DNA of 64,000 nt from Bacteroidales bacterium UBA5515. Lineage in GTDB: Bacteria > Bacteroidota > Bacteroidia > Bacteroidales > P3. The position numbers and the translations under genes were made by a program. Shown piece after piece: positions 1 through 8,841 of this stretch. The DNA lies in assembly GCA_002423895.1 (NCBI GenBank), contig DIOL01000011.1, positions 106,499 through 170,498 on the forward strand. Reading direction: 5' to 3'. The notes below the pieces were generated by a model. The model saw only the letters and a program-made list of their open reading frames with translations. It was not told where the DNA came from and did not search any database. Numbering within the stretch: the stretch's first letter is position 1; every line of letters starts with the position of its first letter.

Positions 1-1323
1 ATTAAATAATATTCTTTGAACTTGAATTTGAGCCTGCATTGTTTTGTCCAAGCTGTGAGCCAAAATTCTTTGAGCCTCAACAGGAGCATGGAAAGTTGAA
101 CCATGAGAAGCCACAACATAATCCCAACGCCATTGTGCCTGACGAATAAGTTTCAAAACATCTGCCATTTCTTTTTCACTTGCACCATTATCCCAAGCCA
201 TTTTAGCCATAATATGAGTCTTTGCAAGTTCCTTTTCCAATCTTTCTCTAATCTCGTTTGCCTTGTCTTGATATTCATAAACATAATTTCTTAGCTTTTC
301 TTCACTGTCTCTATGGCAGGTTTGACAAGTGGAAGAAATATTATTTAGAGGACTCATAACTTGATGGTTTGAGTATTTAATTCCTCCTTCAGAAACATAA
401 GGCATATGGCAATCGGCACAAGACAAACCTGTTTGAGCGTGAGGTCCAACAGAGAAAAGTTCATAGTCGGGGTGTTGAGCCTTTAACATAGGTGCTTTGC
501 TAAGAGCGTGAGTCCAGTCGGTGAATTTTTTATTGTCGTAATACTCTTCAATTGCTTCAACACTCATACCCTTATCCCAAGGGAAGGTTAAATAGTTTCC
601 TTCTTTTGTAAAATAATATTCAACATGGCATTGAGCACAGGCAAGAGTTCTCATTTCTTGAGGAGTTGCTTGTTTTATATCTTTGTTTTGACGAGCAAAA
701 GCTTCAATAAGTGCTGGACGAGTTATGGTTAAAGCCATTGTTTTTGGATCATGACAATCAGCACAACCAATTGGATTAACAATCTCTTTCCCCAATGCTC
801 CCCATTTTTTATTATAAAACTTTTCAATACCAATTTCATTCATAACTCTTGGAACATCGGGGCTTTTACAAGTCCAACAAGTTGCTGGTTGAGGTCCGTC
901 AGTATCGTTTTGTGGAGCTCCAGTACGAAGAGTGTGATGAATATCTTCAATGGCATAACTATGTCCTCTTGGTGCAGTGTAGTCTTTTGAGAAAGCATAG
1001 CCAGCCCAAAGGACAACCATTTGAGGTCTATTTTCTAAAACATCTTGTTTTATGTTGCCATTATACTTGCTTTGAAAATCCATATTCTTGGTTTTTAACC
1101 AAGTGTTATATTCTCTCGGATAGTTAATTCCCCACTCAGAAGAATGAGGATTAATACCTTTAATCTCAACTTTCTTATTGCTATATAGGGTAGCAATTTC
1201 AGCTCGGCGTTCAGTTATTGAAGCTGCCAATAATCCTAAAAGAAATACGATTACCATTACAGTAACAAATATAGCCCAACCTATAATAGGCCTTTTCTTT
1301 ATTGCTTCTGATATTTTCTTCAT
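1..1323 (-). CDS. nrfA: Ammonia-forming cytochrome c nitrite reductase NrfA (3' end missing)
   Basis: This is the catalytic pentahaem subunit that reduces nitrite to ammonium in the periplasm. The reading frame is open from the ATG at 1323 to the window edge (441 codons), so roughly the last 50-60 residues are missing. An N-terminal membrane or signal segment lies at about residues 12-34. The diagnostic haem-1 motif with lysine ligand, CWTCK, is at 149-153. Four ordinary haem motifs follow: CADCH 187-191, CAQCH 229-233, CADCH 302-306 and CQTCH 333-337. The gene follows nrfH by 10 bp on the same strand, the usual NrfHA order. The call rests on all five haem motifs and the CxxCK site. Confidence 0.97.
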   Translation of the reverse strand, partial: MKKISEAIKKRPIIGWAIFVTVMVIVFLLGLLAASITERRAEIATLYSNKKVEIKGINPHSSEWGINYPREYNTWLKTKNMDFQSKYNGNIKQDVLENRPQMVVLWAGYAFSKDYTAPRGHSYAIEDIHHTLRTGAPQNDTDGPQPATCWTCKSPDVPRVMNEIGIEKFYNKKWGALGKEIVNPIGCADCHDPKTMALTITRPALIEAFARQNKDIKQATPQEMRTLACAQCHVEYYFTKEGNYLTFPWDKGMSVEAIEEYYDNKKFTDWTHALSKAPMLKAQHPDYELFSVGPHAQTGLSCADCHMPYVSEGGIKYSNHQVMSPLNNISSTCQTCHRDSEEKLRNYVYEYQDKANEIRERLEKELAKTHIMAKMAWDNGASEKEMADVLKLIRQAQWRWDYVVASHGSTFHAPVEAQRILAHSLDKTMQAQIQVQRILFN

Positions 1324-1333
1324 AATCATAATA

Positions 1334-1912
1334 TTATTTTTTTGTTTTATTCTTTAACCAATCAGGAACTGGAGATTTTGGAAGTGGAGCAAGAGAGTTT
1401 GGAGAGGAAGATATATTACTAATTTTTGTGTGAGGAACATTGGTATGGCAATCCCAGCAAGCTTTAGCCATTCCTTTTTTAGTGTCATCAAAACTATACA
1501 TTCCATTTTTTACTATGGCTGTATTTAAATGCTCGTGACAACGAATGCAATTATCCATAATTACATTATAACTTGCATCTCTTGGACGTATAACTTGGGG
1601 TTCTGCATGAAAAGTAAAAACAGCAGAATGATATAATCCATCTTTTGCCTTAAAGAAGTATTTGTTTGCAATATTATTATGAGGAACATGACAATCATTA
1701 CAATTGGCATAATATCTGTGAGAACTGTGAGACCATGTATCGTAATAAGGAGCCATTATATGGCAGTTGATACAAGTTTCGGGATCATCGGAAAGATAGG
1801 AATGAAACCTCGACATATAGACGGCGTAGGAAGAAAGACCTGCAATAAGCCCTCCAATTACGAAAAGCGGAATTATTAACCAGGCAGGGAAAAAGCTTAA
1901 AAATTTCTTCAT
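1334..1912 (-). CDS. nrfH: Cytochrome c nitrite reductase small subunit NrfH
   Basis: This is the membrane-anchored tetrahaem quinol dehydrogenase that passes electrons from menaquinol to NrfA. One N-terminal transmembrane segment lies at about residues 9-32. Four CxxCH haem motifs follow: CINCH 47-51, CNDCH 71-75, CIRCH 122-126 and CWDCH 152-156. The length of 192 residues is typical of the NapC/NirT-related NrfH family, though the C-terminal tail after the fourth haem is rather Ser/Pro/Lys rich. It is the first gene of a two-gene unit with nrfA and has a candidate Bacteroidota promoter just upstream (1939-1970). Confidence 0.96.
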   Translation of the reverse strand: MKKFLSFFPAWLIIPLFVIGGLIAGLSSYAVYMSRFHSYLSDDPETCINCHIMAPYYDTWSHSSHRYYANCNDCHVPHNNIANKYFFKAKDGLYHSAVFTFHAEPQVIRPRDASYNVIMDNCIRCHEHLNTAIVKNGMYSFDDTKKGMAKACWDCHTNVPHTKISNISSSPNSLAPLPKSPVPDWLKNKTKK

Positions 1913-1938
1913 AACCTTGTCTCAATTAAATATTTCGG

Positions 1939-1970
1939 CAAAGTAATGAAATAAAATCTTTTTTTCCAAA
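1939..1970 (-). promoter_or_regulatory. Candidate promoter of nrfHA
   Basis: On the minus strand a TTTG box (plus-strand CAAA at 1967-1970) is followed after 20 bp by TTACTTTG (1939-1946). This is one base off the Bacteroidota -7 consensus TAnnTTTG. It lies 27 bp before the nrfH start. Confidence 0.5.
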
Positions 1971-2008
1971 TCTTTTTTGAATTTTTTTTCTTTTGATTAA
2001 AAAATAAT

Positions 2009-2074
2009 CCTCCTTTGTAGAGAAAATAAGGGAGTTTAATTTCCTGCTTATTTTAAAATTCTCTACAAAGGAGG
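2009..2074 (-). terminator. Long hairpin terminator downstream of frdCAB
   Basis: A 16-bp perfect stem (arms starting CCTCCTTTGTAGAGAA at 2009 and its complement ending at 2074) is extended by 6 more bp after a 6-nt one-sided bulge. Reading the minus strand, a T-rich tract follows at 2008-1998. It sits 26 bp after the frdB stop codon and before the nrfHA promoter. Confidence 0.75.
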
Positions 2075-2099
2075 TTTAAATTCTATCTATTTATTTGTT

Positions 2100-2861
2100 T
2101 TATCTTTTTGTTGATTCTTCTGAACCAACTTTTGCGCAAATAAACTCTCTGTTCATTCTTGCAATATTTGATCTTTTAATTTGTTTTGGACATTCAGCTT
2201 CGCAAGCATAAGTGTTGGTGCAGTTACCAAATCCCAAATCATCCATTTTTGCAACCATATTTTGAACTCTAATTGCAGCTTCAGGCTTTCCTTGAGGTAA
2301 TAGTGCCAATTGAGATACTTTTGCAGAAACAAATAGCATCGCAGAAGCATTCTTACATGCAGCAACACAAGCTCCACAACCAATACATGAAGCAGAATCC
2401 ATTGCTTCATCAGCTTTATGTTTTGAAATTAGAATTGCATTACCATCTGGAACTCCTCCAGTTGTTGCAGAAACATAACCTCCTTCTTGAATAATTTTAT
2501 CAAGAGCAGTTCTATCAACAATCAAATCTCTAATAATTGGGAAAGGTCTTGCTCTCCAAGGTTCGATTGTTATTGTTTCGCCATCAGTGAACTTACGCAT
2601 GTACAGCTGACAAGTAGTAACTCCTTTATCAGGTCCATGAGGATGTCCATTAATATACATACCACACATACCACAAATACCTTCCCTGCAATCATTATCA
2701 AAACAAACTGGGTGTGATAGTTTATTAACAAGGCTTTCATTTAATATATCTAACATCTCCAAGAAAGAACAATCTGGAGAAATGTTACTTATTTTATATG
2801 TTTCAAAACGTCCTTTAGCTTTTCTATTTTCTTGACGCCATATTTTTAATGTAAAATCCAT
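2100..2861 (-). CDS. frdB: Fumarate reductase/succinate dehydrogenase iron-sulfur subunit
   Basis: This is the electron-transfer subunit linking the flavoprotein to the membrane cytochrome b in the quinol:fumarate reductase / succinate dehydrogenase complex. The N-terminal ferredoxin-like domain has the [2Fe-2S] ligands in CREGICGMC (Cys58, 63, 66) plus Cys84. The C-terminal half has the [11 protein letters not shown] [4Fe-4S] motif and the CEAECPKQI motif expected for the [3Fe-4S] site. The length of 253 residues is normal for the Bacteroidales version. It is the last gene of frdCAB, 1 bp after frdA. In an anaerobic Bacteroidales background the complex more likely works as a fumarate reductase, which is inference. 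Confidence 0.96.
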   Translation of the reverse strand: MDFTLKIWRQENRKAKGRFETYKISNISPDCSFLEMLDILNESLVNKLSHPVCFDNDCREGICGMCGMYINGHPHGPDKGVTTCQLYMRKFTDGETITIEPWRARPFPIIRDLIVDRTALDKIIQEGGYVSATTGGVPDGNAILISKHKADEAMDSASCIGCGACVAACKNASAMLFVSAKVSQLALLPQGKPEAAIRVQNMVAKMDDLGFGNCTNTYACEAECPKQIKRSNIARMNREFICAKVGSEESTKR

Positions 2862-2862
2862 C

Positions 2863-4803
2863 TTACTTGTAATTTCTTTGTTGAACGTTAATAAATTCGT
2901 ATTTTAAATCTTCCTTATGCATAACTGGCTCTTGGTCCTTACCTTTGTATTCCCAAACACCAACAAACATAAAGTCTTGATCATTTCTCTTAGCTTCTCC
3001 TTCTTCGGTAACATATTCTTCTCTAAAGTGTCCACCACAGCTTTCTTCTCTTTGAAGAGCATCTTTAGCCATAATTTGAGCAAGTTCAATATGGTCAGCC
3101 AAACGAATAGCTTTTTCAAGTTCAGGATTTAAAGAATTCAGATCACCAGTAACTCTAACATTTGACCAAAATTCTTTCTTTAAATTTTCAAGCATTGGAA
3201 TAGCCTTTTGAAGGTTTTCTCTATTTCTTCCCATTCCAACATATTCCCACATAATGTGTCCAAGTGCTCGTTGTAAAGAGTCAACTGTCTTTTCTCCCTT
3301 AATCGCCATTATCTTTTCAAGCTTTTCTTTAACTGATTTTTCTGCATTCGCAAATTCTTCAGTTTCTGTTGAGATTTTTGATTGATAAATTTGGTCAGAA
3401 AGATAGTTTTGCATTGTGTATGGTAAAACAAAATAACCATCAGCTAATCCTTGCATTAAAGCAGAAGCACCCAAACGGTTAGCTCCGTGGTCTGAGAAAT
3501 TAGCTTCTCCAGCAGCAAACAATCCAGGAATTGTTGTTTGTAGTTCGTAGTCAACCCAAAGACCTCCCATAGTGTAGTGAACAGCTGGATAAATCATCAT
3601 TGGGTTTTCGTAAGGATTAACAGCTACAATCTCTTCATACATTTGGAATAGATTGCCATAACGTTCTTCAACCTTATCTTTTCCCAAACGTTCAATTGCT
3701 GATTTGAAATCCAAGTAAACTGCAAAACCAGTTGCCCCAACTCCATAACCTGCATCACAACGTTCTTTTGCAGCACGAGATGCAATATCTCTTGGAACAA
3801 GATTTCCAAATGCAGGATAACGTCTTTCTAAATAATAATCTCTATCTTCTTCAGCAATTTCAGTTGGTTTTAGTTTTCCTTCTCTAATTGCTTGTGCATC
3901 TTCTATTTTCTTAGGAACCCAAATTCTTCCATCATTTCTCAAAGACTCAGACATAAGAGTAAGCTTTGATTGATATTCTCCCTTAACTGGAATACAAGTT
4001 GGGTGAATTTGAACATAACAAGGATTTGCAAAGAAAGCTCCTTTATGATAACATTGAACAGCAGCAGAACCATTACAATTCATTGCATTGGTTGAAAGGT
4101 AATAAACATTACCATAACCTCCAGTTGCAATAACTACTGCATGTGCTCCCCAACGTTCTATTTCTCCATTTTGAAGATTTCTTGTAATAATCCCTCTTGC
4201 TCTACCATCAACAACTACCAAGTCCATCATCTCTCTTCTTTCATACATCTTAACAGTGCCTGCCTTAATTTCTTTTGAAAGTGCAGAGTAGGCACCAAGA
4301 AGAAGTTGTTGTCCTGTTTGTCCTTTTGCATAGAAAGTTCTACTTACTTGAGCTCCTCCAAAAGAACGATTATCCAACATTCCAGCATAATCTCTTGCAA
4401 AAGGAACTCCCTGAGCAACGCATTGGTCAATTATACTATTTGAAACCTCTGCTAAACGATAAACATTAGCTTCTCTTGCTCTATAGTCTCCTCCTTTAAT
4501 TGTATCGTAGAACAAACGGTCAACGCTATCTCCATCATTTTGATAGTTCTTTGCTGCATTTATTCCTCCTTGAGCAGCAATTGAGTGAGCTCTACGAGGA
4601 GAATCGGAAATGCAGAATATTTTAACATTAAAGCCCAAAGCTCCCAATGAAGCAGCTGCAGATGAACCAGCCAAACCAGTACCTACAACAATAACATCAA
4701 GTTTTCTTTTGTTTGCAGGATTAACTAATTTTTGACTTGCTTTATATTTTGTCCACTTTTCCGACAACTGACCTTCTGGTATTTTGGAATTAAGTGTATT
4801 CAT
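2863..4803 (-). CDS. frdA: Fumarate reductase/succinate dehydrogenase flavoprotein subunit
   Basis: This is the catalytic flavoprotein that interconverts fumarate and succinate. The dinucleotide-binding motif [10 protein letters not shown] lies near residues 41-50. The segment [11 protein letters not shown] carries the histidine that is covalently linked to FAD in this family. Near residue 380 the long [12 protein letters not shown] segment is also typical of FrdA/SdhA. The length of 646 residues matches the Bacteroides/Wolinella-like long form. It lies between frdC (46 bp upstream) and frdB (1 bp downstream), so the three genes form one transcription unit. Confidence 0.97.
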   Translation of the reverse strand: MNTLNSKIPEGQLSEKWTKYKASQKLVNPANKRKLDVIVVGTGLAGSSAAASLGALGFNVKIFCISDSPRRAHSIAAQGGINAAKNYQNDGDSVDRLFYDTIKGGDYRAREANVYRLAEVSNSIIDQCVAQGVPFARDYAGMLDNRSFGGAQVSRTFYAKGQTGQQLLLGAYSALSKEIKAGTVKMYERREMMDLVVVDGRARGIITRNLQNGEIERWGAHAVVIATGGYGNVYYLSTNAMNCNGSAAVQCYHKGAFFANPCYVQIHPTCIPVKGEYQSKLTLMSESLRNDGRIWVPKKIEDAQAIREGKLKPTEIAEEDRDYYLERRYPAFGNLVPRDIASRAAKERCDAGYGVGATGFAVYLDFKSAIERLGKDKVEERYGNLFQMYEEIVAVNPYENPMMIYPAVHYTMGGLWVDYELQTTIPGLFAAGEANFSDHGANRLGASALMQGLADGYFVLPYTMQNYLSDQIYQSKISTETEEFANAEKSVKEKLEKIMAIKGEKTVDSLQRALGHIMWEYVGMGRNRENLQKAIPMLENLKKEFWSNVRVTGDLNSLNPELEKAIRLADHIELAQIMAKDALQREESCGGHFREEYVTEEGEAKRNDQDFMFVGVWEYKGKDQEPVMHKEDLKYEFINVQQRNYK

Positions 4804-4849
4804 ATCTTTATATCTTTATATTATTAATAAATAACTTTATATCTTTTTG

Positions 4850-5716
4850 CTATTTAGCGAGCATAATCCAGAGTGGAATGATTGCAAATCCAATAGGAAC
4901 AACAACAGCATAAATTACAGAAACCCATTCAATAACTGGAGAGTATTTCTTATGACTTAATCCAAAGGTTTGAGCTAAAGAATTAATTGCATGATAAAGA
5001 TGGAATCCCAATGCAAGAAAAACTAAAATATAGATAAATGAGTAAGATTTTTTAGCAAACAACTCTTGACTCATTGTGTAGAAATCAGGTTCAGCATGCT
5101 TGAAATCTTTTCCACAATAAGTTTCAACTTCTTCCTTAGTCAAATTAACCATATTCTTTTTGCTATTGTCCATTTTCTCTGGAGTGATTTGACTTATTGC
5201 TTGGTATTGTGCCATAAGAGCAGCTTGGTCTTTTTCGTTAAGCTCTCCACTTTGGAGTTTCATTGCTTTTTCTTGAAATATTTTATCGACCTTTTCTATG
5301 CTTGCAGAATACTTGCCTTCAACAATATCCAATTTAACGAAATAGAAATTGATAAAGTGCAAAACTAAAAAACAAGCTACGATTCCTCCTGTCCAAATCA
5401 TATAACGAGACATAAAAGGAGTTTTAGTTTTAGTTTTAACTTTGTAGCGAACAGGGCGAGCCATAAAGTTTTCAATTGTGAGCAAAATAGCTACAACTAT
5501 GTGCAAAAGCACACAAGCCATAAGTACTATTTCGAATACCTTCACAATGTAGTTTGTACCCATGAAATGACTTGCATTTCTGTACCATTCTCCACCATCC
5601 TCTCTTAAAAGACATAGGTTGATACCTAAGTGTACAGGTAAGAATAATAGCAAAAACAAGCCGAAAGAGGCAAGTGCTATCTTTTTGGTGATGGAGGCAA
5701 ATTGTATTAGTTTCAT
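4850..5716 (-). CDS. frdC: Fumarate reductase/succinate dehydrogenase cytochrome b subunit with extra loop
   Basis: This is the dihaem cytochrome b membrane anchor that exchanges electrons with the quinone pool. Five hydrophobic segments are visible at about residues 11-35, 58-84, 106-130, 225-252 and 262-286, as in the b558-type single-subunit anchor family. Histidines in or near segments 1-4 (for example HLGIN, LLHIV, LHFIN, FHLYHAI) are candidate haem ligands. At 288 residues it is longer than I expect for the Bacteroides family (about 220-240). The excess is a Lys/Glu-rich, Gln-rich insert between segments 3 and 4 (about residues 131-215). It is the first gene of frdCAB. Confidence 0.92.
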   Translation of the reverse strand: MKLIQFASITKKIALASFGLFLLLFLPVHLGINLCLLREDGGEWYRNASHFMGTNYIVKVFEIVLMACVLLHIVVAILLTIENFMARPVRYKVKTKTKTPFMSRYMIWTGGIVACFLVLHFINFYFVKLDIVEGKYSASIEKVDKIFQEKAMKLQSGELNEKDQAALMAQYQAISQITPEKMDNSKKNMVNLTKEEVETYCGKDFKHAEPDFYTMSQELFAKKSYSFIYILVFLALGFHLYHAINSLAQTFGLSHKKYSPVIEWVSVIYAVVVPIGFAIIPLWIMLAK

Positions 5717-5767
5717 AGATTTATGCTTTTAGTAAATAAAAAATTTGCTTATAAATAAAAAGAACTG

Positions 5768-5799
5768 CAAAATTAGGAATTATATTTTATATGGGCAAA
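5768..5799 (-). promoter_or_regulatory. Candidate promoter of frdCAB
   Basis: On the minus strand TTTG (plus CAAA 5796-5799) is followed after 20 bp by TAATTTTG (plus 5768-5775), a full match to TAnnTTTG. It lies 52 bp before the frdC start. Confidence 0.65.
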
Positions 5800-5840
5800 T
5801 AAAGTCTTTAGGATAAATTTTTTCAGAAAATTAAAATATC

Positions 5841-7721
5841 CTATTCCAAAAGAAGAATGTCCATAAAACAATTCTTGCAGTCAAAATGTAATTTATAGGT
5901 TCTTTGATTGTCTTTTAAAAAGAGTTCTTGATCAAAATCTGGAGTTTGTTTGTCTCTAATCAAGCATTGTCCTAAGGTATAGCGAATACAATTTTTTGTT
6001 CGCATAAGAACCATTTCATTTGGTTTAGAGTTTTTAGAGTTTTCTTTTTCTAATCCATATTCAATATCTTCAACCTTATGTCGAGTATAGAATTCCTTTG
6101 CTTTTTCATTAACAATATTTGCTCTAAAGTCCAATGTTTTTTGAGGATAAGGAATTGTGGTTTTTTCAAACTCCTTTTGAATTGGCTTATATGCTTCTTG
6201 TCTTAATTCATAAAGTTTTTCAATAAGATTTCTTCTATGCTGGTTAAGAAGGGAAGAGGCAAAGAAAAAGTTGTTGGAACATTTGTTTTCAAAGCTTCGC
6301 AAATAGAAAATGCTATCTCCAAATTTATCAATCTGTTTCAAAAGATTGTTTTGATAGTCTTGAGTTTTTAAAGCAATTTGCTTTTCTGTAATAATATCTT
6401 CTTGAACTTTTAGCCCTTGCTCATCAATGGCTTGTAAGGAAAATCCTTGAGGAGTTTCAGAAAGAGTAATATCTATTGCAATCTTTCTTTTGGATTTATC
6501 AGAAAGAACTTGTTTTGAAAACTGAGTATCTAAATTCCTGTAAATTTTAGTCAGAAGTTTAATGTCAGGTTTCTTGTTTGGATATATCATAACTAAACCT
6601 TGAGAAGGATTTTCCTCAACTCCATTAACCAAAAACCCTTCAATATTACCATCCATACTTATAAAGCAAAGTCCATCTCCATTTGAAAATCTTTCTTTTG
6701 TATCAACTTGAAAATAGAATTTCCCTCTTCCAGAACGATTTATATCGCTAACCTTGCCAATATATTTTCCAATTGATTTTGCGGAATCTAAATTTCCAAT
6801 AATATCTTTCTTCCCGTTAAGATTAAAACTTGTAAATCCACGATTAAAACTCCTTTCAACATCAGGCTCAAATCCAATTTCAGTTTTACCAATGGAGCTT
6901 CTGCAATATTTTTCTTTATTGTTTCCTGTATTTATAAAATTATCAATCTCTTTTGAATAGTGAGCTGTTACATTCTTAACATATTCCAAATCCTTAAGTC
7001 TTCCCTCAATTTTAAAACTTCTGACTCCAGCTTCAATCATTTCTGGAATATATAAAGAAGCATTAAAATCTTTTGTGGAAAGAATATGCTTATCTTTAAC
7101 CAAAATCTTACCTTGAGAGTTTACTAAGTCGTATCTACTTCTGCAAGGTTGAGAGCATTCTCCACGATTGCCTGAACGATTGGTAATTTCGTAACTTAAA
7201 TAACACTGACCACTAAGGCCATTACATAAAGCACCATGAACAAAAAACTCCAATTCAATATCTGGAACATAAGAATGAATTTCCTTAATATCTTCAATGG
7301 AAAGTTCTCTTGCCAAAACAACTCTACTAAAGCCTACATCCTTCAAAAACTTAATCCTCTCCTTAGAAATATTATGCATTTGAGTGCTTGAATGAATATT
7401 TATTGGAGGAAGATTCATTTCCAAAATACCATAATCTTGAATAATAATTGCATCAACCTTAATTGCGTAAAGTTTATGAATTAAATCCTCAGTAGCTTTT
7501 AATTCATTATCAAAAAGAATAGTATTTATGGTAACATAAACCTTTGCATTAAACAAATGAGCATAAGAAACCAAAGAAGCAATATCCTCCAAGCTATTTC
7601 CTGCTTGAACTCTTGCACCAAAATTATCGGCACCAATATAAACTGCATCAGCACCACAATCAATGGCTGCCTTGCCTATTTCCAAATTCTTGGCAGGAGA
7701 AAGAAGTTCAATATGCTCCAT
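5841..7721 (-). CDS. U32-family protein with C-terminal extension (RlhA-like)
   Basis: The 626-residue product belongs to the U32 'peptidase' family, whose best-known bacterial members (RlhA, TrhP) are RNA hydroxylation proteins, not proteases. The N-terminal half begins ELLSPAKNLE and carries GADAVYIG, FVHGALC, SGQCY and SGNRGECSQPC, the conserved cysteine signature. A DUF3656-like middle region follows. The last about 60 residues carry NCIRYTLGQC and CKNC, a second cysteine set compatible with an Fe-S cluster. The overall size is close to RlhA, which hydroxylates a 23S rRNA cytidine, but orthology is not proven. I chose the ATG at 7721 because family homology begins there; a longer frame reaches 7805. 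It follows pdxJ by 22 bp. Confidence 0.85.
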   Translation of the reverse strand: MEHIELLSPAKNLEIGKAAIDCGADAVYIGADNFGARVQAGNSLEDIASLVSYAHLFNAKVYVTINTILFDNELKATEDLIHKLYAIKVDAIIIQDYGILEMNLPPINIHSSTQMHNISKERIKFLKDVGFSRVVLARELSIEDIKEIHSYVPDIELEFFVHGALCNGLSGQCYLSYEITNRSGNRGECSQPCRSRYDLVNSQGKILVKDKHILSTKDFNASLYIPEMIEAGVRSFKIEGRLKDLEYVKNVTAHYSKEIDNFINTGNNKEKYCRSSIGKTEIGFEPDVERSFNRGFTSFNLNGKKDIIGNLDSAKSIGKYIGKVSDINRSGRGKFYFQVDTKERFSNGDGLCFISMDGNIEGFLVNGVEENPSQGLVMIYPNKKPDIKLLTKIYRNLDTQFSKQVLSDKSKRKIAIDITLSETPQGFSLQAIDEQGLKVQEDIITEKQIALKTQDYQNNLLKQIDKFGDSIFYLRSFENKCSNNFFFASSLLNQHRRNLIEKLYELRQEAYKPIQKEFEKTTIPYPQKTLDFRANIVNEKAKEFYTRHKVEDIEYGLEKENSKNSKPNEMVLMRTKNCIRYTLGQCLIRDKQTPDFDQELFLKDNQRTYKLHFDCKNCFMDILLLE

Positions 7722-7743
7722 TATAATATAATTAGAAGTGAAT

Positions 7744-8454
7744 TTATTGCAAACAACGTTTATACATCTGAATTGTATTTTGCAATCCATAGTACAAAGC
7801 ATCACAAATTAAAGCATGGCCAATGGAAACCTCCAATAGATTAGGAATGTTTTTATGGAAGAACTCCAAATTATCCAAATCCAAATCGTGACCAGCATTA
7901 AGCCCTAAGTTTTGATGCTTAGCTTCATTGGCAGCTTTTATAAATGGCTCAATGGCCTTATCTCTGTCAATAAAATAATTTTTTGCATAACTTTCAGTAT
8001 AAAGTTCCACACGGTCAGCTCCACAAGCCTTAGCTCCAGCAACCATTTCTTCTTCTGGATCAACAAAAATAGAAACTCTTGAAACAAGTTTTAGTCTTTC
8101 AACAACTGAAGTTAGAAATTCTTTATGTTTTATAGTATTCCAACCAGCATTAGAAGTTAAAACATTATGTGCATCGGGAACAAGAGTAATTTGAGCAGGT
8201 TTAATTTCTTCAACTAAACGAATAAAATCATCATTTGGATTACCCTCAATATTAAACTCTGTAGTTAAAATGGGTTTTAAGTTCCTAACATCTGAATAAC
8301 GAATATGTCTTTCATCAGGACGAGGATGAACAGTAATACCCTCAGCTCCAAAACTCTCACAATCCATAGCAACCTTAATCAAATCAGGATTATTTCCACC
8401 CCTTGCATTTCTTATAGTTGCCACCTTATTTATATTTACACTAAGCTTTGTCAT
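7744..8454 (-). CDS. pdxJ: Pyridoxine 5'-phosphate synthase PdxJ
   Basis: PdxJ condenses 1-deoxy-xylulose 5-phosphate with aminoacetone 3-phosphate in the DXP-dependent vitamin B6 pathway. The product is a 236-residue TIM barrel. Recognisable landmarks are LSVNINKVATIRNARG at the N-terminus, EGITVHPRPDERHI (active-site His, Arg and phosphate contacts), SIFVDPE, DRVELYTE and LNAGHDLDL. The ATG at 8454 is chosen because LSVNIN is the normal family start; the frame can be extended 15 residues upstream without homology. It is probably co-transcribed with the U32 gene and is divergent from recJ. Confidence 0.97.
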   Translation of the reverse strand: MTKLSVNINKVATIRNARGGNNPDLIKVAMDCESFGAEGITVHPRPDERHIRYSDVRNLKPILTTEFNIEGNPNDDFIRLVEEIKPAQITLVPDAHNVLTSNAGWNTIKHKEFLTSVVERLKLVSRVSIFVDPEEEMVAGAKACGADRVELYTESYAKNYFIDRDKAIEPFIKAANEAKHQNLGLNAGHDLDLDNLEFFHKNIPNLLEVSIGHALICDALYYGLQNTIQMYKRCLQ

Positions 8455-8478
8455 AATAAATGCTTTAAAATCATTTTG

Positions 8479-8486
8479 CAAAGATA
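8479..8486 (-). promoter_or_regulatory. Candidate -7 element for pdxJ
   Basis: The minus strand reads TATCTTTG here, a perfect -7 box 24 bp before the pdxJ ATG. No convincing TTTG box is seen 19-21 bp further upstream, so the promoter call is tentative. Confidence 0.4.
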
Positions 8487-8617
8487 AGCATGAAAACAAA
8501 ACAATTGCATTTTCTGAAAATTTTAACCTCCAAAATTCTTAAATAAATACTTATCTCAAATTAATTAATTCCACAAAGAGAATGAAATTATGATAAAATG
8601 AGTGAAGGCAAATAAAA

Positions 8618-8722
8618 ACTCAATCATAATTAAAAATATGTCTGATATATTTTTATTTTTGATTGATATATTTTCAAATATGATTGACTTATTTTTGATT
8701 ATGATTGATGTTTTTCTGAAAA
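8618..8722. repeat. Periodic intergenic array A (21-bp period, TGATTGA word)
   Basis: The 387 bp between pdxJ and recJ hold five consecutive 21-bp units starting at 8618, 8639, 8660, 8681 and 8702. The core word TGATTGA is at 8660, 8681 and 8702, spaced exactly 21 bp. A weaker form is at 8639, and the reverse complement CAATCA is at 8621. T-rich segments fill the rest of each unit. The 13-mer GATATATTTTCAA (8665-8677) recurs in the separate array at 35354-35366. Apart from this array and the recJ promoter I see nothing else in the gap. Confidence 0.8.
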
Positions 8723-8779
8723 TACATCTAATATAATATTTTAAACTTAATATAACTTAACAGCTCAACCAACTTCTTT

Positions 8780-8810
8780 TTTGGGGAGTAAATATATTTT
8801 TATATCTTTG
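8780..8810 (+). promoter_or_regulatory. Promoter of recJ-ettA
   Basis: TTTG at 8780-8783 and TATCTTTG at 8803-8810 are separated by 19 bp, a full match to the Bacteroidota housekeeping promoter. Its position makes the in-frame TTG at 8824 an unlikely start and supports the ATG at 8842. Confidence 0.8.
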
Positions 8811-8841
8811 TAAATTATTTGTTTTGAAAATATTGGTTATT

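Noticed and set aside
5841..7805. U32-family protein acting as a protease
   Set aside because: Characterised bacterial members with this cysteine signature act in RNA modification, so the old 'peptidase' label is not used as a function.
7744..8499. Longer pdxJ start at 8499
   Set aside because: The extra 15 residues have no family match, and the -7 box at 8479-8486 lies inside them.
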